Of a stretch of 49,594 nt of DNA, positions 1-9,296 are shown piece after piece. How positions within the stretch are numbered: the stretch's first letter is position 1; every line of letters begins with the position of its first letter. The DNA lies in the NCBI GenBank assembly GCA_028703945.1, contig JAQVLW010000013.1, positions 1-49,594 on the forward strand, given 5' to 3'. The notes beneath the pieces are model-generated. The model saw only the letters and a list, made by a program, of their open reading frames with translations, had not been told where the DNA came from and made no database searches. Both the position numbers and the translations under genes were made by a program. The stretch is from Aliarcobacter sp. Its GTDB lineage: Bacteria; Campylobacterota; Campylobacteria; Campylobacterales; Arcobacteraceae.

Positions 1-2
1 CT

Positions 3-257
3 CATACTATAAACTTGATACAAGATATTCAAAATGCTTCAAAAGAACAATTACTTGGAATTGAGCAAATAAATGATGCAGTAAATCAATTAGATCAACA
101 AACGCAACAAAATGCAGCAGTTGCATCGCAAACTCATGATGTAGCTGTATTGACAGATCAAATTGCAAAATTAGTAGTAACAAATGCCGATGAAAAAGAA
201 TTCAAAGGCAAAAATGAAGTTAAAGCTAGAAATATAAAATCAGCTGCAATGGGATAG
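3..257 (+). CDS. Methyl-accepting chemotaxis protein, C-terminal end (5' truncated by window)
   Basis: The reading frame is open to the left edge (in-frame codons from base 3), so this is the tail of a longer gene. The visible residues include GIEQINDAVNQLDQQTQQNA, the heptad pattern of the last cytoplasmic coiled-coil segment of chemoreceptors, followed by a short polar tail. Receptors of this family span the inner membrane and signal to CheA/CheW through the cytoplasmic hairpin. The ligand-binding part lies outside the window, so the stimulus cannot be inferred. The tail ends in AAMG and shows no recognisable CheR-docking pentapeptide. Confidence 0.85.
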   Translation, partial: HTINLIQDIQNASKEQLLGIEQINDAVNQLDQQTQQNAAVASQTHDVAVLTDQIAKLVVTNADEKEFKGKNEVKARNIKSAAMG

Positions 258-309
258 TTTTTAAAATAATTTTATAAACTATAAAAAATATAAAAAAAGG
301 TTTTAATTC

Positions 310-2400
310 ATGTTTAGTGAAATGGAAATTGTTTTAGAAAATACTAAAGCAATAGTTTATATAATTGATTTATCTAATTATGAAGTACTCTATGCAAATA
401 AAAAATGTATAGAAGAATTTGGAGAAGTTCTTAATAAAACTTGTTATACAGTATTACAAAAAGATCAAAATTCTCCTTGTAATTTTTGTCCTTTACAACA
501 ACAAAATGAAAATCCATTAACTCTTCCCAATGGAACTTCGTATGAATGGGAAAATAGAAATTCTATAAATAATAACTATTACCTATTTACAGATAAAATT
601 ACACAGTGGAGTGATGGTAGAAAAGTAAAAGTTCAAATAGGTATTGATATTACTAGACAAAAACAATTAGAACAAGAAGTTTTAAAAGAAAAAGATGATT
701 TTATTAATACTTTTGAAATATTAATTGATTCAACTATTGAAGGGCTTATTATTTATGATGAGAATAAATATTGTATCAAAGTAAATGCTGTTGCTCCTAA
801 ATTACTTGGATATACCTCTGAAGAAATGATAGGGAAACATGCTTTAGATTTCATAGCTCCATCTTCACAAGAATTTATAAAAAAAGTTATACTCAACAAT
901 AATCAAGAAATATATGAAGCAGAAATGATAAGAAAAGATGGTTCTATTTTTCCAGTAATTTTAAGAGGTAGAGATTTATTTTTACTTGATAAAAAAATAA
1001 GAGTTTCTGCAATTATAGATGCAAGTGATATAAAAGAAAAAGAAAAAGAAATTTTAAAACTTGCCCAATATGATAACTTAACATCTCTTCCTAATCGTTT
1101 ATTATTAAAAGAACTTTTATCTATGATGATAAAAAGAGTAGAAAGAAATGATTATTTTGGAGCTTTACTTTTTATTGATTTAGATCATTTCAAAACAATT
1201 AATGACTCAAAAGGTCATGATATTGGAGATTTTGTTTTAATAGAAACAGCAAAAAGAATACAAAGCTGTGTAAGACAAAGTGATATCACTTCAAGATTAG
1301 GTGGGGATGAATTTGTAGTGGCATTAGAAATAGAAGAAAATAATCAAAATTTGGCTGTTAATTATATTAATATTATTACTAATAAAATTCTTAAAGAAAT
1401 TAGAAAGCCCTATTTAATAAATAATTTTGATTTCAGATTAACTGCAAGTATAGGAATTGTATTATTCAATAATAATTATAATTCAATAGATGAATTAATG
1501 AAATTTGCAGATGTTGCAATGTACAGTTCTAAAGAAAATGGGAAAAATAGATTTAGTTATTTTGATCCTTTACTACAACAAAAAATAGAACAAAAAGCTA
1601 TTTTAAATCAAGAACTACAAGAATCAATAGAAAAAAAAGATATGTTTCTTCATTATCAACCCCAATTTCTATTTGAAAATAATCAATTAAAAATAATTGG
1701 AGTAGAAGCTCTAGTTAGATGGAATCACTTGAAAAAAGGAGTGATTTCCCCTGCTGATTTTATTTCATTAGCGGAAGAAACAGGTTCAATAATTCCTTTA
1801 GGAATTTTGATTTTAAAAGAAGTAATGCAAAAATTAAAAGAGTGGGAAAAAGATAGTATAAAAAAAGAGTGGCGTATTTCTGTTAATATTAGTTATAAAC
1901 AATTTGAAAAAGAGGATTTTTTAGAAAAACTGAAATTTTTGATAAAAAAATATCAAATTAATTCATCTAAATTAAGATTAGAGTTAACAGAAAATCTATT
2001 AATAAAAAATACTCAAACTGTACTCAAAAAAATAAAAGATATAAATGGTTTAGGGTTAAGCCTTTCTATTGATGATTTTGGAACAGGGTATTCATCTTTA
2101 GCTTATTTAAAACACTTATCAATAGATGAATTAAAAATTGATCAATCATTTGTTCGTGATATATTGCATGATTCAAATGATTCTGCAATTGTAGAAGCTA
2201 TGATTTCAATAGGTAACAAATTTAATTTAGAAGTAATTGCAGAGGGTGTGGAGACAAAAGAACAATATGAAAAATTATTAGAAATGGGTTGCTGTTATTT
2301 TCAAGGTTATTTTTTTGGGAAACCAGTAATTGCTGATTTACTTCAAAAAAATATTTTTTTAGTCAATAACAATTTATCTGCTACAATTGTCACTCAATAA
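310..2400 (+). CDS. PAS-PAS-GGDEF-EAL cyclic-di-GMP turnover protein
   Basis: This 696-residue protein has no obvious membrane segment. An N-terminal PAS-like region (about 1-120) contains a CNFCP motif near residue 60. A second PAS domain (about 130-245) is followed by a GGDEF domain (about 255-415) with the intact motif LGGDEF and an upstream RQSD five residues before it, the usual inhibitory I-site. The EAL domain (about 430-685) retains EALVRW, ELTEN, DDFGTGYSSL and EVIAEGVET, so both synthesis and hydrolysis of c-di-GMP look possible. The ATG is preceded by AAAAAGG at a good distance. The histidine kinase gene starts 11 bases downstream, suggesting co-transcription. Which activity dominates cannot be told from sequence. 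Confidence 0.93.
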   Translation: MFSEMEIVLENTKAIVYIIDLSNYEVLYANKKCIEEFGEVLNKTCYTVLQKDQNSPCNFCPLQQQNENPLTLPNGTSYEWENRNSINNNYYLFTDKITQWSDGRKVKVQIGIDITRQKQLEQEVLKEKDDFINTFEILIDSTIEGLIIYDENKYCIKVNAVAPKLLGYTSEEMIGKHALDFIAPSSQEFIKKVILNNNQEIYEAEMIRKDGSIFPVILRGRDLFLLDKKIRVSAIIDASDIKEKEKEILKLAQYDNLTSLPNRLLLKELLSMMIKRVERNDYFGALLFIDLDHFKTINDSKGHDIGDFVLIETAKRIQSCVRQSDITSRLGGDEFVVALEIEENNQNLAVNYINIITNKILKEIRKPYLINNFDFRLTASIGIVLFNNNYNSIDELMKFADVAMYSSKENGKNRFSYFDPLLQQKIEQKAILNQELQESIEKKDMFLHYQPQFLFENNQLKIIGVEALVRWNHLKKGVISPADFISLAEETGSIIPLGILILKEVMQKLKEWEKDSIKKEWRISVNISYKQFEKEDFLEKLKFLIKKYQINSSKLRLELTENLLIKNTQTVLKKIKDINGLGLSLSIDDFGTGYSSLAYLKHLSIDELKIDQSFVRDILHDSNDSAIVEAMISIGNKFNLEVIAEGVETKEQYEKLLEMGCCYFQGYFFGKPVIADLLQKNIFLVNNNLSATIVTQ

Positions 2401-2411
2401 AAAGGGAATAA

Positions 2412-4322
2412 ATGATATTTGAAAATGAAAAAAAGCTATTAAAAATAATTAAATATGCTCCAACAATTTTTGTTTTGAGTATTACAATTTTTATATTAGC
2501 AATATCTTTTTTTGAGAATAAAAAGAAGTTTGAAAAAGATAAGGAAAAAATTCGTTTTGAATATATTCAAAGAAATGAAGAAATTATCAAACAAAGAGTT
2601 TATGAGGTTTATGATTATATTAAAAGAGAACAAGAATCTACAGAATTAGAATTAAAAAAAACTTTAAAAGAAGCAATTGATACCGCATATAATATAGCAG
2701 ATAATATGTATAAAAATAATCCAGATAAAAATATTGATGAGATTAAAAAATTAGTTGTAGATGCGTTAAGAAATGTACAATTTAATAGTGGTAGAGGATA
2801 TTATTTTATTTATGATAATAGTGGAAAAAATATATTATTGCCCCATAATAAAGAGCTTGAAGGAAATTTTTTTTGGAATCATCAAGATGCAAAAGGTTCA
2901 TATATTATAAAAGACATGACAGCTCTTTTATCAAAAAGTAATGAAGCTTTTTATGAATGGTATTGGTATAATCCAATAAATCCAGATGTTCAAAGAAAAA
3001 AAATTGGTTTGGTTAGAAATCTTGAACAATTTGGTTGGTTTATTGGAACAGGAGAATATTTAGAAGATTTTGAAAAACAGGTTCAAGAAAAAGTTTTAAG
3101 GAATATTAAAGAGATACGATTTGGAAACAATGGATATATATTTATTATTAATTATGACTCGATTTATTTAAGTCATATTAAAAAAGAGTTTATAGGTCAA
3201 AATGCTATTAAAAATAATGATACAGTTGAAATAAGAAAAGTAATAGAAGATTTAATGGAAATATCTAAGAAAGGTGAAGGTTTTTATTCTTATATCCAAA
3301 ATAAAAAACCAGATAATGAACTATCAATTAAAAAAATAAGTTTTGTAAAAGGCTTAGATAATTGGTCATGGATGATAGGAAGTGGATTCTATGAAGATGA
3401 TATGGAAAAAGCTATAAATGATAAAAAGGAGGAATTAAATGAAGAATTTAAAGAATACCTTTTTAAAACAATTATGTTTACCTTTTCTTTAATTATATTC
3501 CTTTTGATTATATCTATATATTTTACAGAAATTCTACAAAGAAAATTCAAAAAATATCAATATGAAAAAAACAAACAACAAAATATAATAGCTCAACAAT
3601 CAAAAATGGCAGCCTTAGGAGAAATGATAGGACATATAGCTCATCAATGGCGTCAGCCTTTGTCATCTATTTCAACATCTTCAACTGGAATGAAACTACA
3701 AAAAGAGATGAATATTTTAGAAGATGATTTTTTGATTAAAGGATTGGAACAAATAAATAAATCAGTACAATATTTATCAACAACTATTGATGATTTTAGA
3801 AATTTTTATAAACCAAATAAAAATAAAAGTGAATTTAAAATTTTAGATATTATAGATAAAGTTATAAATTTAATTGGCTCTCAATTTATCTCTAATGGAA
3901 TAAAAATTGTTAAAAGTGGAGATAACATAAAAATAAATACTTATGAAAATGAATTGATTCAAATAATAATTAATTTATTAAATAATGCAAGAGATGAACT
4001 TGTAAAAAAAGATTTAGATTATGAAAAATTGATTTTTATAAATGTTCTAAAAAAAGAAAAAAATATAATATTAGAAATTAAAGATAATGCGGGAGGAATT
4101 CCTGAAGAAATCAAAGATAAAATATTTAAGGCTTATTTTACTACAAAAAAAGATAATGAGGGAACAGGGTTGGGTCTATACATGAGTAGCCAAATAGTTG
4201 AAAATATGGATGCAAAAATTGAAGTTTCAAATGATAACTATGAATTTGAAGGAAAAAATTACACTGGAGCTCTTTTTAGAATAATTATTCCTCTAGTAAT
4301 AAAAAAAACAAAAGAGAAATAA
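2412..4322 (+). CDS. Double-Cache membrane sensor histidine kinase
   Basis: This 636-residue protein has one membrane segment near residues 15-33 and a second near 347-370, enclosing a large periplasmic region. That region has two Cache-like repeats, each with a GYYF/GYIF-type strand (GRGYYFIYDNSG, NNGYIFIINYDS) and a W-x-x-GTG or WMIGSG end. The cytoplasmic part carries the phospho-acceptor segment HIAHQWRQPLSS, an N-box (NLLNNARDEL), and G-boxes DNAGGIPE and GTGLGLYMS. It lies 11 bases after the GGDEF-EAL gene. HQWRQPL-type kinases with Cache input are abundant in Campylobacterota and usually sense small organic molecules; no partner response regulator is adjacent. Confidence 0.92.
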   Translation: MIFENEKKLLKIIKYAPTIFVLSITIFILAISFFENKKKFEKDKEKIRFEYIQRNEEIIKQRVYEVYDYIKREQESTELELKKTLKEAIDTAYNIADNMYKNNPDKNIDEIKKLVVDALRNVQFNSGRGYYFIYDNSGKNILLPHNKELEGNFFWNHQDAKGSYIIKDMTALLSKSNEAFYEWYWYNPINPDVQRKKIGLVRNLEQFGWFIGTGEYLEDFEKQVQEKVLRNIKEIRFGNNGYIFIINYDSIYLSHIKKEFIGQNAIKNNDTVEIRKVIEDLMEISKKGEGFYSYIQNKKPDNELSIKKISFVKGLDNWSWMIGSGFYEDDMEKAINDKKEELNEEFKEYLFKTIMFTFSLIIFLLIISIYFTEILQRKFKKYQYEKNKQQNIIAQQSKMAALGEMIGHIAHQWRQPLSSISTSSTGMKLQKEMNILEDDFLIKGLEQINKSVQYLSTTIDDFRNFYKPNKNKSEFKILDIIDKVINLIGSQFISNGIKIVKSGDNIKINTYENELIQIIINLLNNARDELVKKDLDYEKLIFINVLKKEKNIILEIKDNAGGIPEEIKDKIFKAYFTTKKDNEGTGLGLYMSSQIVENMDAKIEVSNDNYEFEGKNYTGALFRIIIPLVIKKTKEK

Positions 4323-4346
4323 TTGCAATATATTGTAGATTGCGTA

Positions 4347-4363
4347 CTTTTTAATGCTATAAT
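4347..4363 (+). promoter_or_regulatory. Putative sigma-70 promoter, extended -10, for the PhnD-like/GGDEF pair
   Basis: TGCTATAAT (4355-4363) forms an extended -10 element preceded by a T-run. It lies about 40 bases before the PhnD-like start, in the only sizeable gap between this gene pair and the upstream kinase. The absence of a good -35 and the T-rich upstream stretch fit Campylobacterota promoters. Confidence 0.5.
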
Positions 4364-4402
4364 TAAGAGAATATAAATATAAAACTATTTAGGTTGTTCT
4401 CA

Positions 4403-5212
4403 ATGAAAAGTATTTTATTATCTTTTTTTATTTCTCAGTTAATCTCGTCAAGTTTATATGCTGCGCTTACTTTTGGCGTTGTTCCTCAACAAAGTCCACT
4501 TATTCTTATAAAATCATGGACTCCTGTTATTCAATATCTTGAAAAAGAAACAGGGCAAAAAATTGATTTAAAGATTGAAAGCTCTATTTCAAAATTTGAA
4601 GAAATCCTTTATTCTGGTGGTTACGATATTGCTTATATGAATCCATATCATTATATTGTTGCAAATGAAAAAAAAGGCTATAACTCAAAAATTAGAGATG
4701 AAAAAGATTTGGTAGGTATTTTGGTTGTCAATAAAAATAGTAACTTAAATAGTATTATAGATATTAAGGATAAAAATTTTCTTTTTGCCTCTGCTAATGC
4801 TTTTGCAGCAACACTTCTTACAAAATATGAATTATCTAAAAAATATAATATATATATAGATAAAAATAAAACTTTTACTTATGTTAATTCTCATGACTCT
4901 GTATATAAAGGAATTGCTAGAGGAATTGGAGATGTTGGTGGTGGAATTGAAAGAACATTTAATGCCTTGGATGATATGGAAGTAAAAGAGTCACTAAAAA
5001 TTCTTTATAAAACACAATCTTATCCTAGTCATCCTATTGCATTTAATCCCTCAGTATCAGAAGATATACAAAAGCGGTTTGTTAATGCATTTATGAATAT
5101 TCCAAAAAATTTGCTAGAAGATTTGAACATGATACATATTATTAAAGCAGATGATGCTACGTACGATATAGTAAGAGACATAGCTAAAGAGCTATCTCTA
5201 CCAAAAGAGTAA
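4403..5212 (+). CDS. PhnD-like periplasmic substrate-binding protein
   Basis: From the ATG at 4403 the protein has 269 residues and begins with a signal peptide (MKSILLSFFISQLISSSLYA). I prefer this start over a TTG nine bases upstream because it gives a clean signal sequence. The mature part starts LTFGVVPQQSP and contains YDIAYMNPYHYIVA, the pattern of PhnD-type (phosphate/phosphite/phosphonate) periplasmic binding proteins. No ABC permease or ATPase gene is nearby. The next gene, a membrane GGDEF protein, begins one base after the stop codon, so this protein may act as a sensory partner that presents a ligand to that cyclase rather than as a transport component. The ligand is unknown. Confidence 0.85.
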   Translation: MKSILLSFFISQLISSSLYAALTFGVVPQQSPLILIKSWTPVIQYLEKETGQKIDLKIESSISKFEEILYSGGYDIAYMNPYHYIVANEKKGYNSKIRDEKDLVGILVVNKNSNLNSIIDIKDKNFLFASANAFAATLLTKYELSKKYNIYIDKNKTFTYVNSHDSVYKGIARGIGDVGGGIERTFNALDDMEVKESLKILYKTQSYPSHPIAFNPSVSEDIQKRFVNAFMNIPKNLLEDLNMIHIIKADDATYDIVRDIAKELSLPKE

Positions 5213-5213
5213 A

Positions 5214-7208
5214 ATGAGATTATCTTTTAAATACAAATTTATTTTATCTTTTGTTTTAGTTGAAATAATATTTATTTCGTTAATAATTTTTTATAATTTT
5301 TCATCAATAAAAAGTTTATCTAATTCACTTATTCGAACAAATATAGAATCAAGTAGCAATCTTTTTAGCGAACTTATTAAAACACCTTTAATTATTAATG
5401 ATTTAGCCACAATTGATAATGCAGTGGAAAGTTTTAATAAAATAGAGTATATAGCAGCTGTTAGAATTGTAAACACCAATAATATAGTGATTTCTCACTT
5501 AAATGATAGAAAAACTGAGTATAAAGATATTTTTGATAATAATATAGAGAATATAGAGATTAATGAAAAAATATTTCTCCTTAAATCATTTTTTATTGAG
5601 ATAAATGAAGAAAAATTAGCAAAGGTACAAATTCTTTATGAATTATCTGATATTTATAAAGTTATAAAAGATACTAGAAATAAAACATTCCTTTTAGTAA
5701 TCTTGGAAATTTTATTAAGTACATTTGTTGCTTATTTTATTGGTTATAGATTAACAAAAAGACTCATAAATTTAACTTTATCAGCAGAAGAAATATCAAA
5801 AGATAAACAAGTTATTATTAAAAAAGATAAAAATATAATAGATGAAGTTTCTATTTTGGCAAATACTTTATATATTATGCAAGATAAAATATTTCAAAGA
5901 AACAATGACCTTAAAAAATTGATCGAAAAATTGGAATATTCAACTATTCAATTAAAAAAAGAAAGAGATTTTCAGATCGCTCTAATTAATAATACAAGTA
6001 GTGCCATACTTGTATTAAATAATAAATATGAAGTTTATAATGTAAATGATACTGTTAAGAAATTAACAGGTTATAAAAAATCTGAATTAAAAGGTAAATT
6101 AATTTGGGATATTTTTAAAGACGATAGTTTAAAATCAATTATTATTAATCAAAGTATAAATGATTATCCAAAAGAGTATGAAAATACATTAATATCTAAA
6201 AAGGAATCAAATGCTCTTTATACTTGGTCAAATAGTTTTACTTTTAATGAATATGAAGAAGTAGAATATATAATTTCTGTTGGTATTGATATTTCAACAA
6301 TAAAAGAAGTTCAAAAAAAATTGGAAAAATATATTAGCCTTGTAAATGAAAATATAATAATATCAAGAACAAATTTAGATGGAATAATAACTGATGTTAG
6401 CGAAGCATTTTGTAAAATATCAGGTTTTTCTTCTGAAGAATTAATAGGACAAACTCATGTACTTATGCGTCATGAAGATACTCCATTAGAAGTATATGAT
6501 AATTTATGGAAAACAATAAAAAATGGTAAAATATGGAAAGCTGAAGTAAAAAATAAAACAAAAGATGGAGGCTTCTATTGGACAGATTCAACTATCTATC
6601 CAGATTATGATAATAATGGAAATATTATTGGATATTATGCAATTAGACATGACATTACAAACAAGAAATTTATAGAAAATCTTTCAATTACAGACCCACT
6701 TACAAAACTTTATAATAGACGATATTTTGATGATATATTTTATAAAGAGCTGAATCGAGCTAAAAGAGATAAAACAATTTTTTGTTTACTCTCTTTAGAT
6801 GTGGATTATTTTAAACTCTATAATGATACATATGGGCATCAAGAGGGTGACATTGTATTACAAACAATAAGTAAAATTTTAATGTTAAACTTAAAACGTC
6901 CAAGTGATTTTTCTTTTAGAATGGGTGGTGAAGAATTTAGTGCAATATTTACTATGTCAGAGGACAAAGAAATATATGAGTTCTCAGAATATATAAGAAA
7001 ATCTATAGAAGACACAAAAATTAAACATAAAAAGAATTCTGTATCTCAATTTATAACAGTTTCAATAGGAGTTGTTTTTGTAGATTTTAGTAAAAATCGT
7101 GAGATGAATATTCTTAAAAAAGACTTGTATAAATATTCAGATGAATTGTTATATAAAGCAAAAGCTAGTGGAAGAAATAAGGTTTTTATAGAAGAATGGA
7201 TTGAATAA
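5214..7208 (+). CDS. Membrane diguanylate cyclase with two PAS domains
   Basis: This 664-residue protein has membrane segments near residues 7-28 and 158-180, bracketing a periplasmic domain of about 125 residues. A HAMP-like linker follows, then two PAS domains (about 250-360 and 370-490; the second has GFSSEELIGQ and a WTDSTIYP segment). The C-terminal GGDEF domain (about 500-660) has the active motif MGGEEF and an RPSD I-site five residues upstream, so it should make c-di-GMP and be product-inhibited. The ATG is one base after the stop of the PhnD-like gene. The periplasmic region is a natural docking surface for that binding protein, which is inference. Confidence 0.92.
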   Translation: MRLSFKYKFILSFVLVEIIFISLIIFYNFSSIKSLSNSLIRTNIESSSNLFSELIKTPLIINDLATIDNAVESFNKIEYIAAVRIVNTNNIVISHLNDRKTEYKDIFDNNIENIEINEKIFLLKSFFIEINEEKLAKVQILYELSDIYKVIKDTRNKTFLLVILEILLSTFVAYFIGYRLTKRLINLTLSAEEISKDKQVIIKKDKNIIDEVSILANTLYIMQDKIFQRNNDLKKLIEKLEYSTIQLKKERDFQIALINNTSSAILVLNNKYEVYNVNDTVKKLTGYKKSELKGKLIWDIFKDDSLKSIIINQSINDYPKEYENTLISKKESNALYTWSNSFTFNEYEEVEYIISVGIDISTIKEVQKKLEKYISLVNENIIISRTNLDGIITDVSEAFCKISGFSSEELIGQTHVLMRHEDTPLEVYDNLWKTIKNGKIWKAEVKNKTKDGGFYWTDSTIYPDYDNNGNIIGYYAIRHDITNKKFIENLSITDPLTKLYNRRYFDDIFYKELNRAKRDKTIFCLLSLDVDYFKLYNDTYGHQEGDIVLQTISKILMLNLKRPSDFSFRMGGEEFSAIFTMSEDKEIYEFSEYIRKSIEDTKIKHKKNSVSQFITVSIGVVFVDFSKNREMNILKKDLYKYSDELLYKAKASGRNKVFIEEWIE

Positions 7209-7254
7209 AAAAGTAAGTAGTTATTTGTATTATAAAAATAAATTAAGAATACTT

Positions 7255-7286
7255 TTGTTATTTTCAAGTTACACAATAACTATAAT
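7255..7286 (+). promoter_or_regulatory. Putative promoter of the TsdA-like cytochrome gene
   Basis: TATAAT at 7281-7286 follows a T-rich stretch (TTTTGTTATTTT at about 7253) and lies 34 bases before the ATG. It sits in the gap after the GGDEF gene. The ribosome site TAGGGGG is just before the start. Confidence 0.4.
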
Positions 7287-7320
7287 ATTCTTCTATTCAA
7301 ATAGTAGGGGGAAATTATTT

Positions 7321-8298
7321 ATGAAAAAGATTATTGCTGTAGCTACATTGTCTGCATTGTGTGTTACTTCTTTATTTGCATTTGATGCAAAAGTTTTTAA
7401 AGAACATTCAGATACGGGATATAAATCAGATGAAAAATTGGAATATAAAATTCCAGATGAAAAAAATATTCCGAATAATGAATTTGGAGATTTAGTAAAG
7501 TATGGTAAAGAACTTATAGTTCATACTTCAAAATACATAGGTCCTGAAGTTAAAGACTCAAAAATGAGATATGCTGGTAATAATTTAAATTGCCAAAGTT
7601 GTCACTTAGATGCCGGAACAAAAGCTTATTCTTCATCGTATATCGGAATCTTTGCAGCCTTTCCTCAGTATGGAGCAAGAGGTAATAGTATAGGTACACT
7701 TGCAGATAGAATCAATGGTTGTATGCAAAGAAGTATGAATGGTAAAAAATTACCACTTGATAGTAAAGAAATGAATGCAATGCAAACTTATATGTATTGG
7801 TTGAGTCAAGGTTATCCAGTTGGTGGTGTTGATAAATTAGAAGGTAGAGGTTTAAGCCCTATTGATAGAAAAATGATTAAAACTCAAGCTGCAGATCCAG
7901 TAAAAGGTAAAGTTGTTTATGAACAACAATGTGCTTCATGTCATGGTTCAAACGGTGAAGGTGTAAAAAATGATGGAAAAGCAAATGGATATTTATATCC
8001 ACCTTTATGGGGTAAAGATACATATAATAAAGGTGCTGGAATGTATAGAATTCTAAAAGCATCTGACTTTATAAAAAGTAATATGCCTTTAGGTGCAACA
8101 AAAGAAAATCCAGTTTTAACTGATGAAGAAGCTTACAATGTAGCTGCATTTATTAATATGGATTCAAATTTTAGACCTGATAAAGCTGATAGAATAAAAG
8201 ATTTTCCATTAGAAGATGTAAAAGCTCCTGATGTTTATAGACCAAATATCGAAACAAAAGAGAACCAAGTAGGTCCTTTTGGAAAATTTATAAAATAA
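7321..8298 (+). CDS. TsdA-like dihaem cytochrome c (thiosulfate dehydrogenase / tetrathionate reductase family)
   Basis: The chosen ATG (7321) follows a GGGGG ribosome site and gives a 325-residue protein starting with a signal peptide (MKKIIAVATLSALCVTSLFA). It has two haem-binding motifs, CQSCH (91-95) and CASCH (204-208). Cys134 in RINGCMQRSMNG lies 40 residues after the second Cys of haem 1, the spacing known for the unusual axial Cys of TsdA. Met255 in SNMPLG fits the methionine ligand of haem 2. TsdA enzymes interconvert thiosulfate and tetrathionate in the periplasm; the favoured direction cannot be read from sequence. An open frame extends upstream of 7321, but the residues there resemble no secreted protein start. 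A strong terminator follows, separating this gene from the sensor trio. Confidence 0.85.
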   Translation: MKKIIAVATLSALCVTSLFAFDAKVFKEHSDTGYKSDEKLEYKIPDEKNIPNNEFGDLVKYGKELIVHTSKYIGPEVKDSKMRYAGNNLNCQSCHLDAGTKAYSSSYIGIFAAFPQYGARGNSIGTLADRINGCMQRSMNGKKLPLDSKEMNAMQTYMYWLSQGYPVGGVDKLEGRGLSPIDRKMIKTQAADPVKGKVVYEQQCASCHGSNGEGVKNDGKANGYLYPPLWGKDTYNKGAGMYRILKASDFIKSNMPLGATKENPVLTDEEAYNVAAFINMDSNFRPDKADRIKDFPLEDVKAPDVYRPNIETKENQVGPFGKFIK

Positions 8299-8302
8299 AC
8301 TA

Positions 8303-8338
8303 AAAAAAGAGAATACCTAATGTGTATTCTCTTTTAAT
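8303..8338 (+). terminator. Rho-independent terminator after the cytochrome gene
   Basis: A perfect 12-bp stem, AAAAGAGAATAC (8305-8316) with GTATTCTCTTTT (8324-8335), encloses a 7-base loop. The A and T tracts form the base of the stem, so it could work in either direction. Confidence 0.85.
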
Positions 8339-8353
8339 TAGTTAAAATTACTC

Positions 8354-9292
8354 ATGAATAAAACATACAAAAAATTTATTTTATCCTTTATTATCATTTT
8401 TATCACACTATTATATTTTTTATATAAATACAACAATAAAGTAGAACAAAATCAAGTTGATATTTTGGTTTCAAATAGAGTTGAAATTGTGCAAAATGAA
8501 TTAATAAATCAAAAAAATCATGCTTTATCTTTGGCTATATTATTTTCTAAGAATCAAAATATAATTAGTTTTTTAGAAAAAAATAAACCAAAAGAGTTAA
8601 AAAAAGAGCTTTTAAGTTCCCTTGAAAATATAAAAAATTATACAAATATAAATAATATCCAAATTCAGGTTCACACAAAAGATTTAAAAGTTTTTGTACG
8701 AAGTTGGGAAGATAAAGATACGGGATTGAGTTTAGAGAGTTTTAGAAAAGGCTTAATAAAAGTAAAAGAAACTAAAGAACCTTTTGTATCAAATGAACTT
8801 GGGAAAAGATTTAATATAAAAGCTATTTCTCCTATTTTTAATCAAAAAAATGAATATATAGGAACTCTTGAAATAATTTTTGATTATAGTGATTTAAGAA
8901 ATAGACTAAAATATATGGGAATTGAGATTATTCCACTTTTGAAAAAAGAGTATTTGCCAATTGCAACATCCCATCAAGATAATAGTTTTTTACATGATTT
9001 TGTGATTATTCAAAATGATTATGATAAAAAGTTTTATGATTTACTTTTACAAAATAAAAGTTATTTAACCAATGAAAACTTTTATTATGAGTATAATAAT
9101 AAGATAATTACTCAAATTCCTTTAGGTGATAATGATTTAAAAAGTGTTGGAATTTTAATGATTTCTTTTAATAAAAATGAACAAAATTTCAAATATTTAC
9201 CAAGATATGAGTATTTAGGAGAGATAAATACAAAAGATACAAACTTCAAAAGCAACTTTTTAAAAGAAAAAAAAGAGATTATTATAAAGTGA
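8354..9292 (+). CDS. Membrane-anchored Cache-domain sensor protein without an output domain
   Basis: This 312-residue protein has one N-terminal membrane segment (about 8-26) and a periplasmic region resembling the double-Cache type 3 family: VRSWEDKDTGLSLESFRKG is followed by KAISPIFNQKNEYIGTLEI. Most relatives continue into a chemoreceptor, kinase or cyclase. This one stops soon after the sensory domain, so it cannot signal alone. The response regulator gene starts four bases after its stop and the kinase gene overlaps the regulator, so it probably acts as the sensory subunit of that two-component system. Its position just downstream of the TsdA-like gene suggests sulfur-oxyanion or respiratory sensing, which is speculative. 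Confidence 0.75.
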   Translation: MNKTYKKFILSFIIIFITLLYFLYKYNNKVEQNQVDILVSNRVEIVQNELINQKNHALSLAILFSKNQNIISFLEKNKPKELKKELLSSLENIKNYTNINNIQIQVHTKDLKVFVRSWEDKDTGLSLESFRKGLIKVKETKEPFVSNELGKRFNIKAISPIFNQKNEYIGTLEIIFDYSDLRNRLKYMGIEIIPLLKKEYLPIATSHQDNSFLHDFVIIQNDYDKKFYDLLLQNKSYLTNENFYYEYNNKIITQIPLGDNDLKSVGILMISFNKNEQNFKYLPRYEYLGEINTKDTNFKSNFLKEKKEIIIK

Positions 9293-9296
9293 AAAT

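Noticed and set aside
7201-7320. N-terminal extension of the TsdA-like cytochrome
   Set aside because: The extension would place a non-conserved stretch before a clean signal peptide; the ATG at 7321 has a strong ribosome site.
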